Of a DNA stretch of 58,573 nucleotides, positions 33,027-40,898 are shown piece after piece. Position 1 is the stretch's first letter, and every line of letters starts with the position of its first letter. A program made the position numbers and the translations under genes. The notes beneath the pieces were generated by a model. That model was given only the letters and a program-made list of their open reading frames with translations. It was not told the origin of the DNA and did no database searches. Source of the stretch: a virus. The stretch is from positions 1-58,573 of the IMG/VR virus record IMGVR_UViG_3300031857_000201. The stretch is one strand, 5' to 3'.

Positions 33027-33388
33027 AAATCTCCGACCTAATTGATAAGTATGTCGAAACCAAAGCTTTGAAGGAAAGCTTAAATGAGGACATCAAAAAG
33101 GCAAACGAAAAGTTGGCCGCCATTGAAGCCGACATTATGGAACAAATGGCTCTTGCAGGAATTACGCAAGCCGCGTCGGAAAAAGCAAGCTGCACCATGC
33201 GTGAAACGCATCATCCATCCATTGAGGATTGGAACGTCTTCTACGATCATGTTGCAAAGACAAATCAATTTGAACTTCTTCACAAGCGTTTATCCTCTCA
33301 AGTCTTCCGTGAGCGGTGGGAGTCTGGAGATCTTATACCCGGTACGAAAATGTCTTCCGTCTGGGAACTTTCCGTTCGTCGCAAGTAA
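33023..33388 (+). CDS. Conserved phage protein, coiled coil plus C-terminal domain (121 aa)
   Basis: Residues 1-45 form a coiled coil (TKALKESLNEDIKKANEKL); the rest (IEDWNVFYDHVAKTNQFELL, SSQVFRERWESGDLIPGTK) is a block found in many phage proteins near single-strand binding and recombination genes, resembling Gp157-type proteins in layout. ATG overlaps the MazG-like stop. It may help DNA metabolism; not established. Confidence 0.55.
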   Translation: MKISDLIDKYVETKALKESLNEDIKKANEKLAAIEADIMEQMALAGITQAASEKASCTMRETHHPSIEDWNVFYDHVAKTNQFELLHKRLSSQVFRERWESGDLIPGTKMSSVWELSVRRK

Positions 33389-33407
33389 CTCGTTGAAAGG
33401 AGCCATC

Positions 33408-34154
33408 ATGGCCAAAACTAATAATGCTGTTGCACTGTTTGAAGATCAACTGGCCGCTATGGCCACAGAGAATGTCAAGGCCGAACAATCCGGTCTTACG
33501 GCCACGTTCCTGTCAACCAAAGGTGGAGTTCTAACTTACCGCGGTGACCCTATCACTGGCAATAAACTGGCCTGCGTTATTCTTGCAGCTCCAATTGAGC
33601 GCCTGTACTACTCGGATCGTTATGATCCTACCAAGATAGTAGGACCTAAGTGCTTTGCCATTGCTCCGGTAGCTACCGGCATGGGACCTGCCACAACTGC
33701 GGAGGCACCACAACATGAAAACTGCGAAGGTTGCCCACAAAACCAGTGGGGCTCGTCACCAACCGGTGGTAAAGGTAAAGCCTGCCGTGAAACACGTCGA
33801 CTCCTTCTCATCCCAGCAGATAGCATTACCACTGCGGAGTCTGTGGCTGCGGCAGAGGTCGCGGCGCTTCGACCGCCGGTCACCAGCATTAAGAATTATT
33901 CCAACTATGTACAAACAGTCGCCGCAACGCTAAAGCGCCCACCATTGGCTGTCATTACTGAGGTTGCTGTTGTACCGGATCCTAAGACGCAATTCAAGGT
34001 AACCTTCAGTATGGTCAAGGCGATTGACGATCCGGCGATTGTGCAGGCAATTATCAAGCGCTCTCAGGACGAGGTTCAAAGAGCTATTGAGACTGTAGGC
34101 CAAATGGAAGATGATGCGCCTGCTGCGCCTGTTGCTGAGTCAGATCGCTTCTAA
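33408..34154 (+). CDS. Conserved phage DNA-metabolism protein with cysteine cluster (248 aa)
   Basis: The true start is ATG 33408 after TTGAAAGGAG; a longer frame upstream is an artefact. The middle contains CEGCPQNQWGSSPTGGKGKAC (C-x2-C then a distant C) followed by RETRRLLLIPAD, a conserved block in a phage family often placed in replication modules. The C-terminus is acidic (MEDDAPAAPVAESDRF), as in single-strand DNA-binding proteins. An SSB-like or recombination mediator role is possible but unproven. Confidence 0.5.
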   Translation: MAKTNNAVALFEDQLAAMATENVKAEQSGLTATFLSTKGGVLTYRGDPITGNKLACVILAAPIERLYYSDRYDPTKIVGPKCFAIAPVATGMGPATTAEAPQHENCEGCPQNQWGSSPTGGKGKACRETRRLLLIPADSITTAESVAAAEVAALRPPVTSIKNYSNYVQTVAATLKRPPLAVITEVAVVPDPKTQFKVTFSMVKAIDDPAIVQAIIKRSQDEVQRAIETVGQMEDDAPAAPVAESDRF

Positions 34155-34165
34155 TAGGAGGCTTT

Positions 34166-34360
34166 ATGACCTTCATTAGCGTTGACGTACACCTTGATGA
34201 GTTTTCTGATGAGGATCTTATCGAGGAAATGAAATTGCGTGACCTGCACGTATTTGACGCCATGTGGTTGTACGACATTTACGTAACAAAAGGCAAGGAC
34301 GCATTTTATGATGCAGCCAAGCGTTTTGTAGAAGATACGACAGGTCGCATTATGGTGTAG
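34166..34360 (+). CDS. Small hypothetical protein (64 aa)
   Basis: AGGAGG lies 5 bp before the ATG, the strongest Shine-Dalgarno of the arc. The product is acidic at the N-terminus (VDVHLDEFSDEDLIEEMKLR) and helical (YDAAKRFVEDTTGR). Unknown function. Confidence 0.55.
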   Translation: MTFISVDVHLDEFSDEDLIEEMKLRDLHVFDAMWLYDIYVTKGKDAFYDAAKRFVEDTTGRIMV

Positions 34361-34364
34361 TTTA

Positions 34365-34437
34365 TGGGGGAAAGCGGATGCTGCCAATTTGATTAACCGG
34401 TCTGTGATCAAGGCAGAAGCAGCGAGTACCCCACCTT
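34365..34437 (+). ncRNA. Possible structured RNA / leader between 34360 and 34453
   Basis: The 92-bp gap before the lipoprotein gene can fold with nested pairings: TGGGG (34365-34369) with CCCCA (34429-34433); CTGCC (34381-34385) with GGCAG (34412-34416), or alternatively GCTGC with GCAGC (34419-34423); and TTGAT (34389-34393) with ATCAA (34407-34411) closing a 13-nt loop. A CCTTTTCTT run follows. It could be an attenuator or leader for the lipoprotein-polymerase operon. It matches no RNA family I know. Confidence 0.35.
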
Positions 34438-34452
34438 TTCTTGAGGATTGAA

Positions 34453-34701
34453 ATGAAAATGTTTACATTAATCTTTGTATGTACGATGCTGGTGAGTTGC
34501 TCATCAACATCCAACCCATCGCAGGCTTTGATACTTGATAAAGAGATCAATGCCATGAGCCGCAATGAAGTTATCATTGCAGTCAAAGAATGCGAAGTTA
34601 GTCGTATGCGCGCTGTATTGGTTATGGGTAAGCGTAAGATTGGTAACCATACAACAGATGTCGTCGTTGACGTAACTTGCGCACCTCTCTATTTCTACTA
34701 A
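34453..34701 (+). CDS. Predicted lipoprotein (82 aa)
   Basis: ATG 34453 (GAGG upstream) opens a lipoprotein signal: MKMFTLIFVCTMLVSC, with lipobox LVSC and cysteine at about residue 16, then SSTSNPSQ. The mature part (about 66 aa) contains two further cysteines (KECEVS, VTCAPLYFY), perhaps a disulfide. A phage lipoprotein among replication genes is out of place; superinfection exclusion at the cell envelope is a known role for such proteins and is one possible reading. Its stop overlaps the DNA polymerase start (TAATG). Confidence 0.65.
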   Translation: MKMFTLIFVCTMLVSCSSTSNPSQALILDKEINAMSRNEVIIAVKECEVSRMRAVLVMGKRKIGNHTTDVVVDVTCAPLYFY

Positions 34702-36518
34702 TGATACCTATATTCCTTGACTTTGAGACAGAAGGCATCGAGGCTCGCCCGACGTATCCGCCTAAACCGGTGGGTCTTGCTGTGTATGATCCTACAGGTC
34801 AGTTCGCTGATGGCTATTTTGCTTTTGGCCATATTACAGGTAATAATTCTACTTTTGACGCCGTAAGGCGCATGATGGGAGAAATGTATGATTCAAATCG
34901 ACCGCTATGCTTTCATAACGCCCTATTTGACTTGGATGTTGCTGATACTCATTTTGGCTTGGCTATCCCCGACGCATCTAGGTTACACGACACTCTCATT
35001 CTCTCTTTTCTCTTCGATCCACATGTACCTTCATTATCGCTCAAAGATCTCGTGGTCCATTGGAGCCTCGACACCCCAGAAGAACGAGATGAGCTTAAAG
35101 AATGGATCATTAATAACGTCCCTGACGCTAAACGAAAAAAGTCACAATGGGGCGCACACATCAGCAAAGGACCCGTCGAGCTGGTAGGTCGTTACGCCAA
35201 GGCTGACGTGCGGCTTACTGCTAAGCTATTTGAGTTTACCGCTTCAAACGTTTTACCGGCTCAGCAGGCGCCGTATATACGTGAACTTGAACTGATCCCA
35301 CTGTTGCTTGAAAACTCACGTTTAGGCGTTCGAGTTGATGTGGCTGGGTTATCAGCAGCAAAAGAACAGGCCATAAAAGATATTGAGGCTTGTAATGTTT
35401 GGGTTCGTGCATTGTTGAATTCTCCTGAATTGAATGTCGACAGCGATTCTCAGCTGGTCGAAAGTATTTATCAATCGGAGCATTGGGACAAAAATAAAGC
35501 CTGGCCTACCACAGACAAAGGCCAGAAACAAGCCACTAAAGAAGCACTAGAGGAGATGCTTACTCATGAACACTTGCGAGATGTCCTTAGGTATCGTGCA
35601 AATCTATCTACATGCCTCTCAACTTTCATTGACCCTTGGCTCACATCGGGCCAGCATACCGGCAGAATCTATACCAATTGGAACAGTGTTAGAGGTGAGC
35701 GTGGAGGCACACGAACAGGACGGCTCAGTAGCACTCCTAATTTCCAAAATGCACCCATTAGATATCCGAAGGTAAACCTACCACCGGATCTCAATGTGGC
35801 GCCATTGCCTTTGGTACGTAGTTTCATTCTACCGGATGAAGGCCATAAACTGGTAGCCTGCGACTTCAATGCTCAAGAGTTGCGTATCTTTGCTCATTTT
35901 GAAGGTGGCAATCTTATGCAGCAATACCAGCAAGATGCTCGTGCTGATTTGCATACCTACGCAGCCAAGATGATGACCGAGGCATCCGGCCGTGAGGTTA
36001 GTCGTACTTACTCAAAAGGCGTCTCATTTGCTATTCTCTATGGGGCTGGCCCAAAGAAAATCAGTGAGATGCTTGAGATCGACTACGACTTGGCCAAGAC
36101 ATTGATGGATGCCTATACCACAGCCGTGGCTCCAGGCCTCAAGGCGATGCAAGCCACCATGAGGACAAGGTACAAATTAGGCCAACCCATCAAAACCCTT
36201 GGCGGGCGTCTGGTCAAAATGGAGCCACCTAAGATTATCAATGGCCGGCTACGTGAGTTTGATTACAAAGGTGTTAATCTACTCATTCAAGGCTCAGCTG
36301 CTGATCAAGCTAAGGCGGCCATGTTGCTATTCCAAAAGACACGGCAAGGTAGTCGCCTATTGTTAAGCGTCCATGATGAACTGGTTATTTCTACACCTGA
36401 GGATACTGTGGAACGTGAGGCAGAATGCTTAACACAGGCTATGTGCCATGCTTTGCCCATGGATGTGCCTATGGTGAGTGACTATAAAGTTGGTAACTCT
36501 TATCAGGAAACTAAATAA
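34701..36518 (+). CDS. Family-A DNA polymerase with 3'-5' exonuclease (605 aa)
   Basis: The exonuclease domain has ExoI IFLDFETEG (D7, E9), ExoII FHNALFDLDVAD and ExoIII YAKADVRLT. The polymerase domain has TRTGRLSSTPNFQNAP, motif A ACDFNAQELR (catalytic D388), motif B SYSKG-type K439 followed by SFAILYGAG, and motif C SVHDE (H558-D559-E560). The length is that of T7-like replicative polymerases. The start is ATG 34701, overlapping the lipoprotein stop, not the upstream TTG. It is followed without gap by nuclease and helicase genes. It must accept any modified dCTP made by the downstream cassette. Confidence 0.95.
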   Translation: MIPIFLDFETEGIEARPTYPPKPVGLAVYDPTGQFADGYFAFGHITGNNSTFDAVRRMMGEMYDSNRPLCFHNALFDLDVADTHFGLAIPDASRLHDTLILSFLFDPHVPSLSLKDLVVHWSLDTPEERDELKEWIINNVPDAKRKKSQWGAHISKGPVELVGRYAKADVRLTAKLFEFTASNVLPAQQAPYIRELELIPLLLENSRLGVRVDVAGLSAAKEQAIKDIEACNVWVRALLNSPELNVDSDSQLVESIYQSEHWDKNKAWPTTDKGQKQATKEALEEMLTHEHLRDVLRYRANLSTCLSTFIDPWLTSGQHTGRIYTNWNSVRGERGGTRTGRLSSTPNFQNAPIRYPKVNLPPDLNVAPLPLVRSFILPDEGHKLVACDFNAQELRIFAHFEGGNLMQQYQQDARADLHTYAAKMMTEASGREVSRTYSKGVSFAILYGAGPKKISEMLEIDYDLAKTLMDAYTTAVAPGLKAMQATMRTRYKLGQPIKTLGGRLVKMEPPKIINGRLREFDYKGVNLLIQGSAADQAKAAMLLFQKTRQGSRLLLSVHDELVISTPEDTVEREAECLTQAMCHALPMDVPMVSDYKVGNSYQETK

Positions 36519-37156
36519 TGCGTAGCTTTTCTCACTCATCCATTAAGTCATACGAAGAATGCCCATATAAGTACCGGCTAACTCGTATTGATGGCCTTAA
36601 AGAACCTACCGGGGACGCTGCGCAACGTGGTAAAGATATACATACAGCATTTGAAAATGCTATTGATCATCAACAAAAGTTGGAAGATACTTTTGAGTAT
36701 TGGAATGACTACGTTGCCGAGCTAATTTCAAAAGGGGCCAAGAGTGAGATGCAATTCGCTATCAAAAAAGACTGGACTCGCACTGATTTTCTTGCTGCCG
36801 ATGCTTGGCTTCGTGGCATTTATGATGTGCTGTGGCTTGATGGCGCTACTGCTCACGTTATGGATTGGAAGACAGGTAAAGAAAGGGATTACGGCGATCA
36901 GCTCAAGCTTTACGCAACTATCATAATGGCTGAGTATCCAAGAGTAGAAACTGTTACCACTGAAATCTGCTATATTGATCTTAACAAGCGCCACGCGGGG
37001 CAAACATATTCGCGATTAGAGCATGAGAAGCTTAAAGAATGGGTTACTACTCGAATTACCAAGATTGAGAATGACGATATCTTTGCACCACGCCCATCGC
37101 AAGGATGTAAATGGTGTCATTTTAGGAAGTCCAATGGAGGTCCTTGCCAATGGTGA
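36518..37156 (+). CDS. PD-(D/E)XK exonuclease, Cas4/RecB-like with four cysteines (212 aa)
   Basis: The RecB/Cas4-type nuclease core is visible: H42 in QRGKDIHTAFE, D103 in GIYDVLWLDG, D116-x-K118 in MDWKTGK and QLKLYA (128-133). Cysteine 15 (EECPYKYRL) together with C197, C200 and C210 (GCKWCHFRKSNGGPC) reproduces the one-plus-three cysteine layout that holds an iron-sulfur cluster in Cas4 and AddB. No cas1/cas2 or CRISPR repeats are present, so a role in recombination or DNA end processing is more likely than spacer acquisition. The neighbours are DNA polymerase and VRR-NUC nuclease. Confidence 0.8.
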   Translation: MRSFSHSSIKSYEECPYKYRLTRIDGLKEPTGDAAQRGKDIHTAFENAIDHQQKLEDTFEYWNDYVAELISKGAKSEMQFAIKKDWTRTDFLAADAWLRGIYDVLWLDGATAHVMDWKTGKERDYGDQLKLYATIIMAEYPRVETVTTEICYIDLNKRHAGQTYSRLEHEKLKEWVTTRITKIENDDIFAPRPSQGCKWCHFRKSNGGPCQW

Positions 37157-37437
37157 CTCGAGCATTACTCGAACGCGACCTTGAGGCATACTTTACACGA
37201 CAATGCAAAAAGCTAAACCTGCTCACCCTCAAACTACATGTCCGATATGCGAGAGGGTGGCCCGACCGGATCGTGGTCTTATCTGGTGGGCATACATTAT
37301 GGGTGGAGTTGAAAAAACCTGGGGGAAAGACAACGCCTCTACAGGACAAAGTACACAAGCAACTAAAAGATCTTAACCATACAGTTTACGTATTAGATTC
37401 TAAAGAGGGGATTGACAGTGTTTTGGGAACCGCATGA
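37150..37437 (+). CDS. VRR-NUC domain nuclease (95 aa)
   Basis: The product is a minimal VRR-NUC domain: an N-terminal helix with ERDLEAYFTRQCKKL, GWPDRIVVLSGGHTLWVELKKPGG (PD...ExK catalytic core: D, E and K of the PD-(D/E)XK fold) and LNHTVYVLDS. These stand-alone domains act as structure-specific nucleases in phages and are typically next to SNF2-like helicases, as here. GGAGGT precedes the ATG. Confidence 0.85.
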   Translation: MVTRALLERDLEAYFTRQCKKLNLLTLKLHVRYARGWPDRIVVLSGGHTLWVELKKPGGKTTPLQDKVHKQLKDLNHTVYVLDSKEGIDSVLGTA

Positions 37438-38806
37438 GTATCAAAAGGAAGCTGTAAAGTTTCTCATTACTCGAGGCTCTGGCGGTCTTTGGCTTGACCC
37501 CGGTCTTGGTAAAACTTCAATTGTTCTATCGGCGTATAGAATCTTAAAGACCAAAGGGCATTGCAAAAAGATGCTAGTGCTAGCCCCTCTGCGGCCTACG
37601 TATTCTGTATGGCCTAACGAAGTCAAAAAGTGGGAGCAGTTCGAAAACTATTCTGTAGGCATTCTGCATGGTGGCAATAAGAACAAAGTTCTTAAGCAAA
37701 ACCACGATATCTACGTAATGAATTACGAAGGCATTGGCTGGCTCTCATCTCAACTCAATGGCAAGCCTTGGCCTTTTGAGATTTTGGTTGTGGATGAGAT
37801 CTCATACTTGAAGAATACGCAATCACAACGTTACAAATCATTGAAGCCATTGCTAAATAAGTTTGATCGCCGCTGGGGTTTGACTGGCTCGCCTGCGCCA
37901 AATGGGTTGCTGGATATCTTTGGCCCTCAATATGTGATTGACCAAGGCGCTACATTTGGGCCTTACATTACTCGATTCAAAAATGAGTACTTTTACCCGT
38001 CCGGCTTTGGTGGGTATGAGTGGAAAATCAAACCTGATGGCGAAAAGCGTATCTATGATGCCTTGGAGGGAAAGGTACTGCGTATGGCAGCGCTGGACCA
38101 TCTAGATTTGCCTGAGTTAACATACAACAATATTTATGTAGAACTACCTGAGGCCGCCAAGAAAATTTACAAGCGCCTCGAGGATGACCTTACCATTGAC
38201 TTGCAGTATGGCAATATAACAGCTGCGAACGCAGCCGTGGCGGTCATGAAATGTCAACAAGTTGCCAATGGAGGATCATACCTAGATGGGGAGAACAAAG
38301 AGACAATACACATACACGACGCCAAGACACAAGCCGTTCAAGATCTGGTTGACGAATTGTCAGGCCAACCTTGCATTATTGGCTTTCATTTTCAACACGA
38401 CCTGGAAAGACTCAAAGCTGCGTTTCCTCAGGCTCCAGTCATTGGTTCTGGCGTTGTTGGTTCTAGACTTGATAGCATTGTTAGCGCATGGAATGCCATG
38501 GAAATTCCAGTTTTACTTGCGCACCCGATGTCTGCTGGGCATGGTCTCAATCTTCAAGGCTCTGGCCATGCAGTCATTTGGTACTCGCTCACATGGTCGC
38601 TTGAAGTTTATGAGCAATTCATTAGACGCCTGTGGAGACAAGGTCAAAAAAATCACATCGTAGTCCACCACATTATTGCAAAAGATACCATTGATGAGGC
38701 CATTGTCTCAGCTGTAAAACGCAAAGACAAGACTCAACAAAATCTGTTAAATGCGGTACGCGATTACGTGCAACGTGATAAAATTGAAATTGCTGTTGAT
38801 CATTGA
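37418..38806 (+). CDS. SNF2-family (SF2) DNA helicase (462 aa)
   Basis: I use GTG 37418 as start (VFWEPHEYQKEAVKF), 7 bp after AGAGGGG; the TTG at 37412 is too close to that site. Motif I is DPGLGKTS (27-34), motif II DEIS (126-129), motif III TGSPAPNG, and the C-terminal lobe has AHPMSAGHGLNLQG and the arginine-finger segment QFIRRLWRQGQ. It belongs to the compact phage SNF2-like helicases that pair with VRR-NUC and probably handle recombination or fork processing. Confidence 0.9.
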   Translation: MFWEPHEYQKEAVKFLITRGSGGLWLDPGLGKTSIVLSAYRILKTKGHCKKMLVLAPLRPTYSVWPNEVKKWEQFENYSVGILHGGNKNKVLKQNHDIYVMNYEGIGWLSSQLNGKPWPFEILVVDEISYLKNTQSQRYKSLKPLLNKFDRRWGLTGSPAPNGLLDIFGPQYVIDQGATFGPYITRFKNEYFYPSGFGGYEWKIKPDGEKRIYDALEGKVLRMAALDHLDLPELTYNNIYVELPEAAKKIYKRLEDDLTIDLQYGNITAANAAVAVMKCQQVANGGSYLDGENKETIHIHDAKTQAVQDLVDELSGQPCIIGFHFQHDLERLKAAFPQAPVIGSGVVGSRLDSIVSAWNAMEIPVLLAHPMSAGHGLNLQGSGHAVIWYSLTWSLEVYEQFIRRLWRQGQKNHIVVHHIIAKDTIDEAIVSAVKRKDKTQQNLLNAVRDYVQRDKIEIAVDH

Positions 38807-38857
38807 AAAGTAAGCATGTCATACACCACCACTATTTTTACACAAGGAGATTCTGCT

Positions 38858-39067
38858 ATGTCAGAGGTAAAGCGCCGCCGTGTCAATAAGCAAGCAAAGA
38901 TTAAAGTGCTGGTTGAGGAAAACCCTAAGCGCAATAATACGCTAGCCGCAGACCGGTTTGCATTATATGAAAATGGTATGACAGTCGAGGAATACGTTGC
39001 TGCGGGCGGCCGTACAGGCGATATTGCACATGACGTTGCTGCAGGGTATATCGAACTGGAAGACTAA
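38858..39067 (+). CDS. Small hypothetical protein (69 aa)
   Basis: AAGGAG precedes ATG 38858 (MSEVKRRRVNKQAK); an earlier ATG at 38816 has no site. The protein is basic at the N-terminus and acidic at the C-terminus, with LAADRFALYENGMTVEEYVAAGG suggesting a small helical DNA-binding domain. Its stop overlaps the glycosyltransferase start (TAATG), so it belongs to the same operon. Confidence 0.5.
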   Translation: MSEVKRRRVNKQAKIKVLVEENPKRNNTLAADRFALYENGMTVEEYVAAGGRTGDIAHDVAAGYIELED

Positions 39068-39957
39068 TGAAGATCCTTATAACCGGCGTCACCGAGACGC
39101 ATACAAATCATCCACAGCGTGCAAGTTCCACAAAGTTTGTGTCAGTACCTGAGTTGATGCGTAACGCGTTTGAGCGACTGGTACATGATGTAGATCATCG
39201 AGCAGTAGGGGCAGGTGAGGATCTTTCTGAGTATCAAAAGGTCTTCATCTACCTGTACCCTGTAGACCATAACGCAGTTAATGTTAATGGCGCTATATGG
39301 GCATTGCAACAACGGCCAGACGCTTGGCTTTGTCTTGATGATTGGTCGTTTCAAAAATTGCTACCTACGTGGGGCAACTTTATTGACACCAAGCTACTTA
39401 CCAATCGTACATGGTTAGCACCTTTATTTCCATGGGGCGACGTTAAACAGATGGGTCTGCCGGTCGATGATATACGTCATTGGGACCCATCACCTTTGTA
39501 CAACTTGCCTAAAGTACATAGACTACGTTGGCAAGAAAGAAAAACTGAATGGTACAACGCCTCATTATCAAAGGATGCGCATGAGTGGGCAGATCGGCAA
39601 AATCTTACCTGGCCTGTTCGTGCCGTGGGTGGAAAATCACTTGGACAACCTAGGATTTTGGAGTCTCAAATTGTCTGGGAATATGGATCCTATAAAGGCG
39701 TGCTTTGTCCTACCTATGAACATGCCGGATGCGGATGGTGGCGCGTCAGATACTTACATGCTGCACATGCTGGAGCTATACTCGGTAGCGACCCCAAAGA
39801 AACCGGGATGATCCATCCTGCATATGGATACACACTAAAAGAAATAGAGAAAATGGGCGACGAGGCAAGAGAATACTTGGCCTGGTTGCAAGCAGACAAA
39901 CTAAACGTTGCAACTTTGCATGAAACAATGCAAAAAGTGGAAGGGTGGCTTGCATGA
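39067..39957 (+). CDS. Probable GT-B glycosyltransferase (296 aa)
   Basis: The N-terminal half begins with a Rossmann strand (MKILITG), has YQKVFIYLYPVDHNAVN and PDAWLCLDDWSF, and is about 150 aa. The second half has GKSLGQPRILESQIVWEYGSYKG, shown only by its beginning and end (GKSLGQ, WEYGSYKG), and GCGWWRVRYLHAAHAGAIL, the acidic/aromatic-plus-small-residue pattern of a GT-B donor-sugar site. The length and opening resemble phage DNA glucosyltransferases. Placement two genes before a dCMP-hydroxymethylase-like enzyme suggests it glycosylates hydroxymethylcytosine in DNA. The family is assigned by pattern, not by a search; another Rossmann-fold enzyme is possible. Confidence 0.5.
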   Translation: MKILITGVTETHTNHPQRASSTKFVSVPELMRNAFERLVHDVDHRAVGAGEDLSEYQKVFIYLYPVDHNAVNVNGAIWALQQRPDAWLCLDDWSFQKLLPTWGNFIDTKLLTNRTWLAPLFPWGDVKQMGLPVDDIRHWDPSPLYNLPKVHRLRWQERKTEWYNASLSKDAHEWADRQNLTWPVRAVGGKSLGQPRILESQIVWEYGSYKGVLCPTYEHAGCGWWRVRYLHAAHAGAILGSDPKETGMIHPAYGYTLKEIEKMGDEAREYLAWLQADKLNVATLHETMQKVEGWLA

Positions 39958-40898
39958 TCATAATTCTTGAAGGGCCAGATGGTGGGGGTAAAACCACGCT
40001 ATCTGAAAAGTTGCGACAAATGCTTAATCATGAAAGATTGACCAATGTCGTAAAACATGGCCCTTATACCGGTATGTCGTCTGAAGAATTATGCAAGACA
40101 TACTTCAGATCGATGTCACAAGCATTAACCTATGATGACCACGTTATTCTTGATCGCAGTTGGTTATCAGAGCCAATCTATGGCGAGGTCTATCGTAATG
40201 GCGTAACTCGTGTAGATATGCCACGCCATCGAATGCTAGAACGTGTGGCATTAACTCGTGGCGCCGTGGTTATCCATTGCCAACCTGAGTTTGCTTTATG
40301 CGTTGATACTTTCAAGACACGCAAAGATATTGAATACCTTGACACCACTGAGCAACTAGGCAAAGTATATGATGCGTATGAAACGCTGCCTATGCATACA
40401 TGCTTGCCCATCGTGCACTATGATTATGAAAAAGATACTGTTAGTGACCTATTAGAAAAAGTCATGGCAAAGTCAGTGCCTAATCGAGCATCCGGTGGTG
40501 GTTGCTTTAAAGAAGGCAATATCCTTATGCTTTGTGATAAAGGCCCTCGCACTAATATGCGAGCATCTGCAGCTGTTGTGCCATTCATTAACTTTTTGGA
40601 CGATGATGGCCCCAGTCGTATGTTGGCTCATGCACTAGAAAACGAAGGCGTGCCTGAGAAAGATCTTTACTGGATCAACACACAAAATTATCTAGGCACA
40701 CCAACTGACGCAAAATTCATTAATCAGCTTAAGCCTAGCCGAATCTTTGCCTTAGGCAATAACGCCTATAGTTGGGCTATTAACGCCGGTGTACAAGTGT
40801 ACAAACTGCCACCGCCGCTATATCATATGCAGCACTTCCCGCATTTGCCATACCACATTACTGAGAGCGATTATGGAAATACCACTCATTCATCGTGA
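39954..40898 (+). CDS. P-loop (deoxy)nucleotide kinase fused to a UDG-like domain (314 aa)
   Basis: ATG 39954 (MIIILEGPDGGGKTTL) has a GAAGGG site and overlaps the previous stop. Residues 1-165 are a thymidylate-kinase-like P-loop domain: Walker A GPDGGGKTT, DHVILDRSWLSEPIYGEVYR (DR-W motif) and VHYDYEKD. Residues about 175-314 look like the uracil-DNA-glycosylase fold: ILMLCDKGPR, a MLAHALENEGVPEKDLYWINT stretch, LKPSRIFALGNNAYSWA and a final HMQHFPHLPYH in place of the HPS loop, with no catalytic Asp/Asn obvious in motif 1. It could phosphorylate hydroxymethyl-dCMP or, alternatively, base hydroxyl groups in DNA, with the second domain binding the modified base. Confidence 0.6.
   Translation: MIIILEGPDGGGKTTLSEKLRQMLNHERLTNVVKHGPYTGMSSEELCKTYFRSMSQALTYDDHVILDRSWLSEPIYGEVYRNGVTRVDMPRHRMLERVALTRGAVVIHCQPEFALCVDTFKTRKDIEYLDTTEQLGKVYDAYETLPMHTCLPIVHYDYEKDTVSDLLEKVMAKSVPNRASGGGCFKEGNILMLCDKGPRTNMRASAAVVPFINFLDDDGPSRMLAHALENEGVPEKDLYWINTQNYLGTPTDAKFINQLKPSRIFALGNNAYSWAINAGVQVYKLPPPLYHMQHFPHLPYHITESDYGNTTHSS

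Noticed and set aside
33084-34154. 356-aa frame starting at 33084
   Set aside because: The first part runs out of frame through the preceding gene; the ATG at 33408 with TTGAAAGGAG is the real start.
34361-34452. tRNA or 4.5S-type RNA
   Set aside because: The fold lacks cloverleaf geometry and the conserved SRP core; retained only as an unclassified structure candidate.
36518-37156. Cas4 of a CRISPR system
   Set aside because: No cas1, cas2 or repeat-spacer array was seen; the neighbours are replication and recombination genes.
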